From Pseudomonadales bacterium (GTDB lineage: Bacteria; Pseudomonadota; Gammaproteobacteria; Pseudomonadales; UBA5862), in contig JACKOQ010000005.1 of assembly GCA_024234215.1 (NCBI GenBank), positions 173,266 through 237,265 of the forward strand: 64,000 nucleotides of DNA. Direction: 5' to 3'. Numbering within the stretch: position 1 is the stretch's first letter; each line of letters opens with the position of its first letter. The translations under genes and the position numbers were made by a program. Positions 7,204-15,594 of the stretch are shown here, one piece after another. The notes below the pieces were generated by a model. The model made no database searches and had not been told where the DNA came from. It worked only from the letters and a program-made list of their open reading frames with translations.

Positions 7204-8718
7204 TTACATCATTCTATCACCATAGGCCTGGCCGTTGGCCAATTCCGCCTCCATCCGGGCCTTCATGGCGTCGTTGCGGGTGGCCTGGATGCGGGCGAGA
7301 TAGAGCTCATCGACATCGTCGGTCACATAGTTGCCGGTGAAGACCGCACACTCGAAGGTGTTGATCTTCGGATTGCCCTCTTCGGCGCAGGCGATCAGAT
7401 CTTTCAGATCCTGATAGATCAACCGGTCGGCACCGATCAACCGCTGCACCTCGGCTTCGCTGCGGCCATGGGCAATCAGCTCGGTGGCGGCGGGCATGTC
7501 GATGCCATAGACATTGGGGTAGCGCACCGGCGGCGAGGCCGAGGCGAAATAGACCTTCCGCGCGCCGGCATCGCGTGCCATCTGCACGATCTGCTGGCAG
7601 GTGGTGCCACGCACGATGGAGTCATCGACCAGCAGCACATTCTTGCCGCGGAACTCCAGATCGATGGCGTTGAGTTTCTGCCTGACCGATTTCTTGCGCT
7701 GGCTCTGCCCCGGCATGATGAAGGTGCGACCGATGTAGCGGTTCTTGACGAACCCCTCGCGGAACTTGACGCCCAGGCGGTTGGCCAGCGGCAGCGCCGA
7801 AGTGCGGCTGGTGTCTGGAATCGGAATCACCACGTCGATGTCATGGTCGGGCCAGCTGCGCAGAATCTTTTCAGCCAGCTTCTCACCCATCCGCAGCCGT
7901 GCCTTGTAGACCGAGATGCCATCGATGATCGAATCGGGCCGGGCAAAGTAGACATGCTCGAAGATGCAGGGGCTGTAGTGGGTCTGGGTCGCACAGAGCT
8001 GACTGTGCAGTTCGCCATGCAGATCGATGAAGACCGCCTCGCCGGGCAGCACGTCGCGCAACAGCTTGAAGTCGAGCGCGTCGAGGGCGACGCTCTCGGA
8101 GGCGATCATGTGTTCGACCCCCTGCTCGGTCTCGCGCCGTCCCACCACCAGCGGCCGAATGCCGTTGGGGTCGCGAAAGCCGAGCACACCATGCCCCATC
8201 ACCAGCGCCACCACGGCGAACCCCCCGCGACAGCGCCGCTGCACGCCGGCCACGGCACGAAAGAACACCTCGGGCGTCGGCGTGTGGGTGGCATGGGCCT
8301 GCAACTCATGGGCGAGCACATTGAGCAGCACCTCGGAGTCGGAATCGGTGTTGACGTGGCGCAGATCGTCCCGATAGAGCTCCTGACTCAGTTTGGCCGT
8401 GTTGGTCAGGTTGCCGTTGTGCGCCAGGCTGATGCCGTAGGGCGAGTTGACGTAGAACGGCTGCGCCAGCGCCACACTGGAGCTCCCCGCCGTGGGATAG
8501 CGGACATGACCGATGCCGACGTTGCCCAGCAGCATCTGCATGTCGCGCTCCTGGAACACATCACGCACCAGGCCATTGCCCTTGCGCAGGTGCATCCGGC
8601 CATCGGCGCTGGTCATGATGCCCGCTGCATCCTGACCACGGTGTTGCAGCACCGTCAGGGCATCGTAGAGCCCCTGGTTTACGTTGCTGTGTGCAACCAT
8701 GCCAACTACGCCGCACAT
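7204..8718 (-). CDS. purF: Amidophosphoribosyltransferase
   Basis: This is a 504-residue, full-length PurF, the first committed enzyme of purine synthesis (PRPP + glutamine to phosphoribosylamine). The N-terminal nucleophile hydrolase domain starts MCGVVGMV, with Cys2 as glutaminase nucleophile after Met removal. It includes GHVRYPTAGSS and HNGNLTN. The C-terminal phosphoribosyltransferase domain has the PRPP loop VLLVDDSIVRGTTCQQIVQMARDAGA. It is cytosolic. It lies between cvpA and metZ, all on the minus strand. Confidence 0.98.
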   Translation of the reverse strand: MCGVVGMVAHSNVNQGLYDALTVLQHRGQDAAGIMTSADGRMHLRKGNGLVRDVFQERDMQMLLGNVGIGHVRYPTAGSSSVALAQPFYVNSPYGISLAHNGNLTNTAKLSQELYRDDLRHVNTDSDSEVLLNVLAHELQAHATHTPTPEVFFRAVAGVQRRCRGGFAVVALVMGHGVLGFRDPNGIRPLVVGRRETEQGVEHMIASESVALDALDFKLLRDVLPGEAVFIDLHGELHSQLCATQTHYSPCIFEHVYFARPDSIIDGISVYKARLRMGEKLAEKILRSWPDHDIDVVIPIPDTSRTSALPLANRLGVKFREGFVKNRYIGRTFIMPGQSQRKKSVRQKLNAIDLEFRGKNVLLVDDSIVRGTTCQQIVQMARDAGARKVYFASASPPVRYPNVYGIDMPAATELIAHGRSEAEVQRLIGADRLIYQDLKDLIACAEEGNPKINTFECAVFTGNYVTDDVDELYLARIQATRNDAMKARMEAELANGQAYGDRMM

Positions 8719-8798
8719 AGGACACCTCGGTCGTCGCCATCAGAGTTGAAGTTTGCTGTCGCTCGAACAGCCGTGTCGTCACGATCCATTCGGGTCGT

Positions 8799-9305
8799 TC
8801 AGCCGGTTGCGGCCGTTATCGTCCCTGTCACCAGGGGCAGCAGCGTATGACGCCCCCAATCGGCGAGCAACAGCAGATGGGGAAGCAGCCGGGAGCTGTG
8901 CCATGACTCGCTTGAGGTCGCTGGCGTCTGCTCGATGGCTGCCACCAGCAATACCACGATGATCAACCCGCGCACGACACCAAAGGCCATGCCCAACAGG
9001 CGATCGAACATACCCAATCCGCTGACCCGCAGCAAATGTCCCAGCAGGCGTCCCAGGATGCCACCCATCACCAGCACACCAAAGAACAGCAGCGCGAAGG
9101 CCGCGACGGTGCGCAGTGGCGCGGAGGCGATCCATCCGGCCAGCAGCAGCTCCATCTGCCCCGAAAAGAGCCGGGCGACCACCACGGCCACCAGCAGGGA
9201 GAGCAGCGAGACGGCCTCGCGCATGAAGCCACGGGTCAGGCTGAGCAGCGCGGAGAGAGTGATCACACCCAGGATTGTCCAATCGATCCAGACCAGGGCG
9301 CTCAT
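8799..9305 (-). CDS. cvpA: CvpA family membrane protein
   Basis: This 168-residue membrane protein has four predicted hydrophobic segments (WIDWTILGVITLSALLSL, AVSLLSLLVAVVVARLF, TVAAFALLFFGVLVMGGILGRLLG, LLGMAFGVVRGLIIVVLLVAAI) and the CvpA family signature around RGFMREAVSLLS. It was named for colicin V production; its exact role is unclear, but it is commonly encoded just upstream of purF, as here (80 bases apart), and has been linked to envelope stress tolerance. The ATG at 9305 gives the expected length. Confidence 0.92.
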   Translation of the reverse strand: MSALVWIDWTILGVITLSALLSLTRGFMREAVSLLSLLVAVVVARLFSGQMELLLAGWIASAPLRTVAAFALLFFGVLVMGGILGRLLGHLLRVSGLGMFDRLLGMAFGVVRGLIIVVLLVAAIEQTPATSSESWHSSRLLPHLLLLADWGRHTLLPLVTGTITAATG

Positions 9306-9381
9306 CGATCATCCTCAGTCAGATCAGGGTGGCCGGCAGCAGCGAAGGCCATCCACTGCCACCGGACGCGCGCCAGCGCCG

Positions 9382-10824
9382 TCAATTCGACCCGGCTGGC
9401 AGAGTGATATAGGAGATGCCCGCCATGTGTTGCAGCACCCGCACCACCTGACAACTGTAACCGAACTCGTTGTCATACCAGACATAGAGCACACAGTGGT
9501 TGCCGCTGACGATCGTGGCCTTGGCATCGACCACACCGGCATGACGTGAACCGATGAAGTCGGTCGACACCACCTCCGATGAGTCGACATAGTCGATCTG
9601 CTTGCGCAGCGAAGAGTTGAGCGCGGCATCGTGCAACAGTGCGTTCACCGCTTCGACCGAACTCTCCTTGGCCAGGTTGAGGTTGATGACCGCCAGCGAG
9701 ACGTTGGGCGTCGGCACGCGGATGGCGTTGCCGGTCAGCTTGCCGGCCAGCTCCGGCAATGCCTTGGCCACCGCCTTGGCGGCACCGGTTTCAGTGATCA
9801 CCATGTTGACCGGCGCGCTGCGTCCACGGCGGCTGCCGCTGTGGTAGTTGTCGAGCAGATTCTGGTCGTTGGTGTAGGAGTGGACCGTCTCGATGTGACC
9901 ACTTTCGACACCGAAGTTGTCGTTCATCACCTTCAGCACCGGCACGATCGCATTGGTGGTGCAGGAGGCGGCGGAGACGATCTGCTCCTTGCCGATCACA
10001 TCCTGATTGATGCCAAAGACGACATTCTTGATCTCGCCCTTGCCGGGTGCCGTCAGCAGCACGCGGCCAACCCCGGGGCATTTGAGATGTTGCGACAGCC
10101 CCTCCTGGTCACGCCAGATACCGGTGTTGTCGACGACGATCGCGTTGCTAATGCCATAGGAAGCATAATCGACCTCGGCCGGCGAGCTGGCGTAGATCAC
10201 CTGAATGAAGTTGCCGTTGACCAGCAGGCCACTGTTCTTTTCGTCGGGGACGATGCTGCCATTGAAAGGACCATGGATCGAATCACGGCGCAACAGGCTG
10301 GCGCGCTTCTCCAGATCGCCGCCCTTGCCCTTGCGCACCACGATCGCCCGCAACCGCAGCAGATCGCCACCGCCTGCCTTTTCGATCAGCAGCCTGGCCA
10401 GCAGTCGACCGATGCGACCAAAACCATAGAGCACCACATCCTGTGGCTGCGGAATCGGTGGCGCATTGCGCCCGATGATCGGTGCCATCTCGCGCCGTAC
10501 GAACTGCTCCACCGGTTCGCTGCCGTTGTATTTGTCCAGCAGACGACCCAGGTCGATGCGGGCCGGGCCAAGGTCCAGCTCGGTCAGGACCTTCAGGATC
10601 GGAAAACTGTCGGCCACCGACAACGGGTTGCTGGTCACCCGCCGGGCAAAACGGTGCAGGCGCAAGACATCGATCACCGTCTTGTTGACCAGCGCCCGTC
10701 CATAGATCGACAGCACGATGTTGTTCTCGCGGTAGAGCCGGCCAATCAACGGAATCATCGCCTCGGCAATGGCCTCGCTGTTTTTCCATTCATCGAAGAG
10801 CGCTTCATGTTGGGGATTGATCAC
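9382..10824 (-). CDS. Glyceraldehyde-3-phosphate dehydrogenase, long Pseudomonas-type
   Basis: This GAPDH of about 480 residues carries an extra N-terminal region of about 125 residues before the Rossmann fold (VVLYGFGRIGRLLARLLIEK). The catalytic Cys is residue 288 in SAASCTTNAIVPVL, and HSYTNDQNLLDNYHSGSRRGRSAPVNM and WYDNEFGYSCQVVR are typical. It interconverts glyceraldehyde 3-phosphate and 1,3-bisphosphoglycerate. In pseudomonads this long form is a second GAPDH, often tied to gluconeogenesis. The open frame extends to 10929, but GTG at 10824 with AGGTG just upstream matches where the family begins (INPQHEALFDEW). Confidence 0.88.
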   Translation of the reverse strand: MINPQHEALFDEWKNSEAIAEAMIPLIGRLYRENNIVLSIYGRALVNKTVIDVLRLHRFARRVTSNPLSVADSFPILKVLTELDLGPARIDLGRLLDKYNGSEPVEQFVRREMAPIIGRNAPPIPQPQDVVLYGFGRIGRLLARLLIEKAGGGDLLRLRAIVVRKGKGGDLEKRASLLRRDSIHGPFNGSIVPDEKNSGLLVNGNFIQVIYASSPAEVDYASYGISNAIVVDNTGIWRDQEGLSQHLKCPGVGRVLLTAPGKGEIKNVVFGINQDVIGKEQIVSAASCTTNAIVPVLKVMNDNFGVESGHIETVHSYTNDQNLLDNYHSGSRRGRSAPVNMVITETGAAKAVAKALPELAGKLTGNAIRVPTPNVSLAVINLNLAKESSVEAVNALLHDAALNSSLRKQIDYVDSSEVVSTDFIGSRHAGVVDAKATIVSGNHCVLYVWYDNEFGYSCQVVRVLQHMAGISYITLPAGSN

Positions 10825-11160
10825 GGACGGACACCTGTTGGATGAAAATTGGGTTGGCACATCGCCACCTGGCTTGGCGACGCTGTCTGATTCGATCACG
10901 GCGGCGGCACAAAATTCCGTCCACCACACTCATTACCAGCATAGCCGGCAATTATCTTTGATCGACACCGACAGAGGCAATCCACAGCCTTGCAACCGGT
11001 CCAGGACACTCTCCCCTTGCTTAACAAAAATCGGGTGGTGCTTTACACTGAAAAACGGTGTTTACCCTGCAAAGAGCGCTTTGAATCATGCGCCACCCGT
11101 TCGCCTTCCACAGCCAAAATTGCCCATCAAATCTGAAATCATCTCAAGAGGTCTTCACAG
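10825..11160 (+). promoter_or_regulatory. Divergent intergenic region with a likely acnB promoter
   Basis: This 336-base gap separates gap (minus) and acnB (plus). A sigma-70-like pair, TTAACA at 11021-11026 and TACACT at 11044-11049 with a 17-base spacer, points toward acnB, leaving a leader of about 100 bases. AGAGG precedes the acnB GTG start. I see no small gene or clear operator here. The promoter is predicted by pattern only. Confidence 0.5.
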
Positions 11161-13740
11161 GTGCTTGAATCCTACAGAAAACATGTCGAAGAGCGTGCGG
11201 CCGAAGGTGTCCCTCCAAAACCCCTGGATGCGCAACAGGTTGCCGCGCTGGTCGAACTGATGAAGTCGCCACCGCCGGGCGAAGGCGATTTTCTGCTGGA
11301 ACTGCTCAGCCAACGGGTGCCACCCGGCGTCGATGAGGCTGCCTACGTCAAGGCCGGTTTTCTGGCAGCCATCGCCAAGGGCGAAACCAGCTCGCCGCTG
11401 ATTGAGCCGGTGAAGGCGGTCGAGCTGCTCGGCACCATGCTGGGTGGCTACAACGTCGAGCCACTGATCCAGCTGCTCGATGATGCCAGGCTGGGGCCCA
11501 CTGCGGCCAAGGCACTCTCTCACACCCTGCTGATCTTCGACTCGCTGCACGATGTGCTCGAAAAAGCCCGTGCCGGCAATGCCAATGCCCGCCAGGTGGT
11601 CGACAGCTGGGCCGCCGCTGACTGGTTCACTGCCCGTCCTGAGCTGGCACACAAGCTCACCATGACCGTTTTCAAGGTCGATGGCGAGACCAACACCGAT
11701 GACCTCTCGCCGGCAGGCGATGCCTGGAGCCGTCCGGACATCCCGCTGCACGCCAAGGCGATGCTGGTCAAAAGAATGGAGAACCCGCTCGGCAAGATCG
11801 AGGAGCTGAAGCAGAAAGGCCATCCGCTGGTCTATGTCGGCGATGTGGTCGGCACTGGCTCCTCGCGCAAGTCGGCCACCAACTCGGTGCTGTGGCTGAT
11901 GGGCAATGACATTCCCCATGTACCCAACAAGCGCGGCGGTGGCGTCTGCATCGGCGGCAAGATCGCCCCGATCTTTTTCAACACCATGGAAGATGCCGGC
12001 GCCCTGCCCTTCGAGTGCGATGTGACCGGTCTGAAGATGGGTGATGTGATCGACATCCATCCCTATGAAGGAGTGATCAAGGCCCATGACAGCGACAGGG
12101 TGATCACCCGTTTTGCGCTGAAGTCAGAGGTGCTGCTCGACGAAGTGCGTGCCGGAGGCAGAATCCCGCTGATCATCGGCCGCGGCCTCACCGACCGCGT
12201 CCGCCGTGAATTGGGCCTGCCGCCCAGCACGCTGTTCCGCCGTCCCACCGCGGCGGCCGACAGCGACAAGGGCTTCACGCTGGCACAGAAGATGGTCGGT
12301 CGCGCCTGTGGCATTGCCGGCGTGCGCCCCGGCGTCTATTGCGAACCGCACATGACCACGGTCGGTTCCCAGGACACCACCGGCCCGATGACCCGTGATG
12401 AGCTGAAGGATCTGGCCTGCCTCGGCTTTTCCGCCGACCTGGTGATGCAGTCGTTCTGTCACACCGCGGCCTATCCCCGGCCGGTCGACATCGAGACCCA
12501 GCACACCCTGCCCGACTTCATCATGAACCGCGGCGGTGTCTCGCTGCGTCCAGGCGATGGCATCATCCACTCCTGGCTCAACCGGATGCTGCTGCCCGAC
12601 ACCGTCGGCACCGGTGGCGACTCCCACACCCGCTTCCCGATCGGCATCTCCTTTCCAGCCGGCTCCGGTCTGGTCGCCTTTGCCGCCGCCACCGGGGTGA
12701 TGCCACTCGACATGCCCGAGTCGGTGCTGGTGCGCTTCAAGGGCCAGATGCAGCCGGGCATCACGCTGCGTGATCTGGTCAATGCCATCCCCTACGCGGC
12801 CATCCAGCAGGGTCTGCTGACCGTACCGAAGGAGGGCAAGAAGAATGTCTTCTCCGGCCGCATTCTCGAAATCGAAGGTCTGCCGCAGCTCAAGGTCGAG
12901 CAGGCGTTCGAGATCTCCGATGCCTCAGCCGAGCGCTCCGCTGCCGGCTGCACGATCAAGCTCGACAAGGCGCCGATCATCGAGTACCTCAACTCCAACG
13001 TGGTGATGCTGAAGTGGATGCTGGCCAACGGCTATGGCGATGTCCGCACCATCGAGCGGCGCATTGCCGCGATGCAGGCCTGGATTGCCGATCCGCAACT
13101 GCTGTCGGCCGATGCCGATGCCGAGTATGCCGCGGTGATCGAGATCGATCTGAACCAGATCCGCGAGCCGCTGCTCGCCTGCCCCAACGACCCGGATGAT
13201 GTGCGGCCGCTGTCGAGCGTGGCCGGCGCCAGGATCGACGAGGTGTTCATTGGCTCCTGCATGACCAACATCGGCCACTTCCGCGCGGCCGGCAAGATGC
13301 TGGAGAAGGCCTCGGCAATCCCGACGCGGCTGTGGATCTCGCCACCGACCAAGATGGATCAGCAGCAGTTGATGGAAGAGGGGTTCTACAACACCTTCGC
13401 CAAGGTGGGTGCGCGCACCGAGATGCCCGGCTGTTCACTCTGCATGGGCAACCAGGCACGGGTGGCCGCCAAGAGCAGCGTGGTCTCCACCTCGACCCGC
13501 AACTTCCCCAACCGTCTCGGCGATGGCGCCAATGTCTACCTCGCCTCGGCCGAACTGGCGGCAGTGGCGGCGATCCTCGGCGCACTGCCGACCGTCGAGC
13601 AGTACATGCAGTATGCCAACACGCTGAACAGCATGGCGCCCGAGATCTACCGCTATCTGAACTTCGATCAGCTCGACAACTTCGTCAAGGCGGCCAACCA
13701 GGTGAAGATTCCGGCCGTCAACGTCTCGGTCGCGGGCTGA
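11161..13740 (+). CDS. acnB: Aconitate hydratase B
   Basis: This 859-residue aconitase B has the AcnB layout: an N-terminal HEAT-like domain 5 (LESYRKHVEERAAEGVPPKPLDAQQ onward), then the swivel domain, then catalytic domains. The [4Fe-4S] ligands are Cys700 (GSCMTN) and Cys758 and Cys761 (GCSLCMGN), very near the E. coli positions. It interconverts citrate and isocitrate in the TCA and glyoxylate cycles, which ties it to aceA/aceB at the far end of the window. The start is GTG at 11161, with AGAGG 10 bases upstream. A strong hairpin terminator follows the stop. Confidence 0.98.
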   Translation: MLESYRKHVEERAAEGVPPKPLDAQQVAALVELMKSPPPGEGDFLLELLSQRVPPGVDEAAYVKAGFLAAIAKGETSSPLIEPVKAVELLGTMLGGYNVEPLIQLLDDARLGPTAAKALSHTLLIFDSLHDVLEKARAGNANARQVVDSWAAADWFTARPELAHKLTMTVFKVDGETNTDDLSPAGDAWSRPDIPLHAKAMLVKRMENPLGKIEELKQKGHPLVYVGDVVGTGSSRKSATNSVLWLMGNDIPHVPNKRGGGVCIGGKIAPIFFNTMEDAGALPFECDVTGLKMGDVIDIHPYEGVIKAHDSDRVITRFALKSEVLLDEVRAGGRIPLIIGRGLTDRVRRELGLPPSTLFRRPTAAADSDKGFTLAQKMVGRACGIAGVRPGVYCEPHMTTVGSQDTTGPMTRDELKDLACLGFSADLVMQSFCHTAAYPRPVDIETQHTLPDFIMNRGGVSLRPGDGIIHSWLNRMLLPDTVGTGGDSHTRFPIGISFPAGSGLVAFAAATGVMPLDMPESVLVRFKGQMQPGITLRDLVNAIPYAAIQQGLLTVPKEGKKNVFSGRILEIEGLPQLKVEQAFEISDASAERSAAGCTIKLDKAPIIEYLNSNVVMLKWMLANGYGDVRTIERRIAAMQAWIADPQLLSADADAEYAAVIEIDLNQIREPLLACPNDPDDVRPLSSVAGARIDEVFIGSCMTNIGHFRAAGKMLEKASAIPTRLWISPPTKMDQQQLMEEGFYNTFAKVGARTEMPGCSLCMGNQARVAAKSSVVSTSTRNFPNRLGDGANVYLASAELAAVAAILGALPTVEQYMQYANTLNSMAPEIYRYLNFDQLDNFVKAANQVKIPAVNVSVAG

Positions 13741-13756
13741 CCCTCCGGCCCAAAGC

Positions 13757-13784
13757 GAAAACCCCGCCAGATGGCGGGGTTTTC
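13757..13784 (+). terminator. Rho-independent terminator after acnB
   Basis: The arms GAAAACCCCGCC and GGCGGGGTTTTC form a perfect 12-bp stem with a 4-base loop. The stem ends in TTTTC on the plus strand and, by symmetry, on the minus strand, so it can also stop transcription from anr, which ends at 13818. Confidence 0.9.
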
Positions 13785-13817
13785 ATTTCTGTATCTGATA
13801 AAACTGCCCGCGCCACA

Positions 13818-14603
13818 TCAATGGCTGGCACGCTGCTCCTGCATCGTGCTGGCACTGCTGCCAGCCATCGTCGAGAGTGCGGCGGGCTGCAGAATCTCGA
13901 CATCCTTGCCCTCGACCCGCAGCAGTCCCTGCTTTTGAAAACGGGTGAAGACCCGGCTGACGGTCTCGACGGCCATCCCCAGATAGTTGCCCATCTCATT
14001 GCGTGACATGCTGAGCCGGAAATGGTGTGCCGAGAAGCCACGCCGTTTGAACCGCATCGAGAGGTTCACCAGCAAGGTGGCGATGCGCGCTTCGGCACTC
14101 TTCTGGCCCATGACCAGCATCATGTCCTGGTAGTCGCGCAGCTCCTTGCTCATCGAGTGCATCACCTGTTGGCGCAGGGCTGGCAGTTCGTCAAACAGCT
14201 TTTCGAGACGGATGTAGGGAATCGCGCAGACCGAGGTGGTTTCGAGCGCCACCACCGAAACCGGGTAGGTGAAGCAGTTGAGCCCCGACAGTCCGGCCAG
14301 TTCGGTGGGCAGATAGAAGCCGGTGATCTGCTCTTGGCCACTGTCAGTGATGGTATAGCTCTTGATCGAGCCGGTACGAATCGCGAAGACCGAATCGAAG
14401 ATGTCGCCCTGGTGAAACAGGTAGTCACCCTTTTGCAGTGGGCGGCTGCGCTGGATGATCGAGTCGAGTTTGCTGACACCTTCATCGGTCAACGAAAGTG
14501 GCAGGCAGAGCGGCGCCAGTCCGCATTCATGACAGGCAACCCGGCTGATCTTGCCGGGTTGATGGTGACAGGAGATGGCGGCGAGATTGCGTGACTCTGA
14601 CAT
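13818..14603 (-). CDS. anr: Anr/FNR-type oxygen-sensing transcriptional regulator
   Basis: This 261-residue CRP/FNR family regulator has the FNR cysteine set: Cys24, Cys27, Cys33 and a central Cys126, which hold an oxygen-labile [4Fe-4S] cluster. The cNMP-like beta roll covers about residues 40-140 (LQKGDYLFHQGD). The C-terminal helix-turn-helix carries the FNR recognition residues E, S and R in MGNYLGMAVETVSRVFTRFQ, predicting binding to TTGAT-N4-ATCAA. It sits downstream of the cbb3 cluster, as in Pseudomonas, although hemN, often between, is missing. A matching box lies ahead of ccoN at 23358-23371. Confidence 0.93.
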   Translation of the reverse strand: MSESRNLAAISCHHQPGKISRVACHECGLAPLCLPLSLTDEGVSKLDSIIQRSRPLQKGDYLFHQGDIFDSVFAIRTGSIKSYTITDSGQEQITGFYLPTELAGLSGLNCFTYPVSVVALETTSVCAIPYIRLEKLFDELPALRQQVMHSMSKELRDYQDMMLVMGQKSAEARIATLLVNLSMRFKRRGFSAHHFRLSMSRNEMGNYLGMAVETVSRVFTRFQKQGLLRVEGKDVEILQPAALSTMAGSSASTMQEQRASH

Positions 14604-14716
14604 GGATCCTGCTCATGGTGGACTGCTGGGCGTCTCGTCTGATCATGCTGCGTGCGGATCAGATCGACAACGTACTTGAGAAGTATAACGAAAAGCACCA
14701 CCTCAAGAAAAAACTG

Positions 14717-15391
14717 TCAGCCTGCCAGCAATCGACTCAGGTTCCACAGCCCAAAGAGCGCCACCAGCAATCCGTTGAGGCTGCGCAAATAGGGATGAGC
14801 CAGGAGCAAACGAAATCTGAAAAAAGCCAGACCACTGACGAACATCAGCGGCAAGGTGCCAAGACCGAATGCAAGCATGGTGAGCGCGCTCTGCCAGGCA
14901 CTCTCGGCGGTGGCTGCCCAGCCTAGGGTGGCATAGACCAGACCACAGGGCAGCCATCCCCATATGAGCCCCGCCAGCAGAGCAGTCCGGAACCGTCGCA
15001 CCGGCAACATCTGGTTGGCAACCGGCGCCACCCTTCGCCAGAGCTGCTGACCGATCCGCTCGATCGGCAGCAGCAACCGCTGGAAACCGGCCAGATAGCC
15101 CCCCATTGCGATCAACAGCAGTGCTGCCATGACCTGAACCAATGTGGCGAAGAGAAAAAACCGCGCCTGCAGCCAGCTCGACAGCAGCCCGACCAGCAAT
15201 CCGGCCACCGCATAACTGAAGATGCGACCAAGGTTGTAGCCCAGGATCAGCAGCATGCGCTCGATGGGCCGCACGGAGCTGGAGGAGAACATGCCGAGCG
15301 CCCCCATGATGCCACCGCACATGCCGAGACAGTGGCTGCTGCCGAGCAGCCCGAACATGAAGGCCGCGCCATAACCCAGGCTCTCAAACAT
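14717..15391 (-). CDS. TauE/SafE-like (DsbD_2) membrane protein of the cbb3 cluster
   Basis: This 224-residue protein has six or more hydrophobic helices and the motif GLLGSSHCLGMCGGIMGAL in the first, with a matching half LIWGWLPCGLVYATLGWAA. Both halves carry conserved Cys and Gly-Pro features of the UPF/DsbD_2-like family. Homologues sit directly after ccoS in Pseudomonas cbb3 clusters and may act in copper supply or thiol handling for oxidase assembly; this is inferred from position. The ATG at 15391 overlaps the end of ccoS by 8 bases, suggesting translational coupling. Confidence 0.88.
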   Translation of the reverse strand: MFESLGYGAAFMFGLLGSSHCLGMCGGIMGALGMFSSSSVRPIERMLLILGYNLGRIFSYAVAGLLVGLLSSWLQARFFLFATLVQVMAALLLIAMGGYLAGFQRLLLPIERIGQQLWRRVAPVANQMLPVRRFRTALLAGLIWGWLPCGLVYATLGWAATAESAWQSALTMLAFGLGTLPLMFVSGLAFFRFRLLLAHPYLRSLNGLLVALFGLWNLSRLLAG

Positions 15392-15590
15392 CGGCAGGCG
15401 GCCGCTCGCGCTGTATCGGATCGCCCTCTTCGGTCGCCTGCTGGCCGGGCGGCTCGTCGTCGAACATCAGGTCATGGCCATGTCGCTGCAGATCATCGAA
15501 TTGGCCTGTGCGAACCGACCAGGCAAAGGCCCACAGCATCACGGCCACCAGCAGCAGCGACAGCGGAATCAGAATGAACAGAATCTCCAT
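15384..15590 (-). CDS. ccoS: Cbb3 oxidase maturation protein CcoS
   Basis: This 68-residue protein has one N-terminal transmembrane helix (MEILFILIPLSLLLVAVMLWAFAWSVRTGQFDDL). The FxWSVRTGQFDDL motif just after it is diagnostic of CcoS/FixS. CcoS is needed to insert heme and copper into the CcoN subunit. It starts 4 bases after the ccoI stop and overlaps the next gene. Confidence 0.95.
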   Translation of the reverse strand: MEILFILIPLSLLLVAVMLWAFAWSVRTGQFDDLQRHGHDLMFDDEPPGQQATEEGDPIQRERPPADV

Positions 15591-15594
15591 GCCG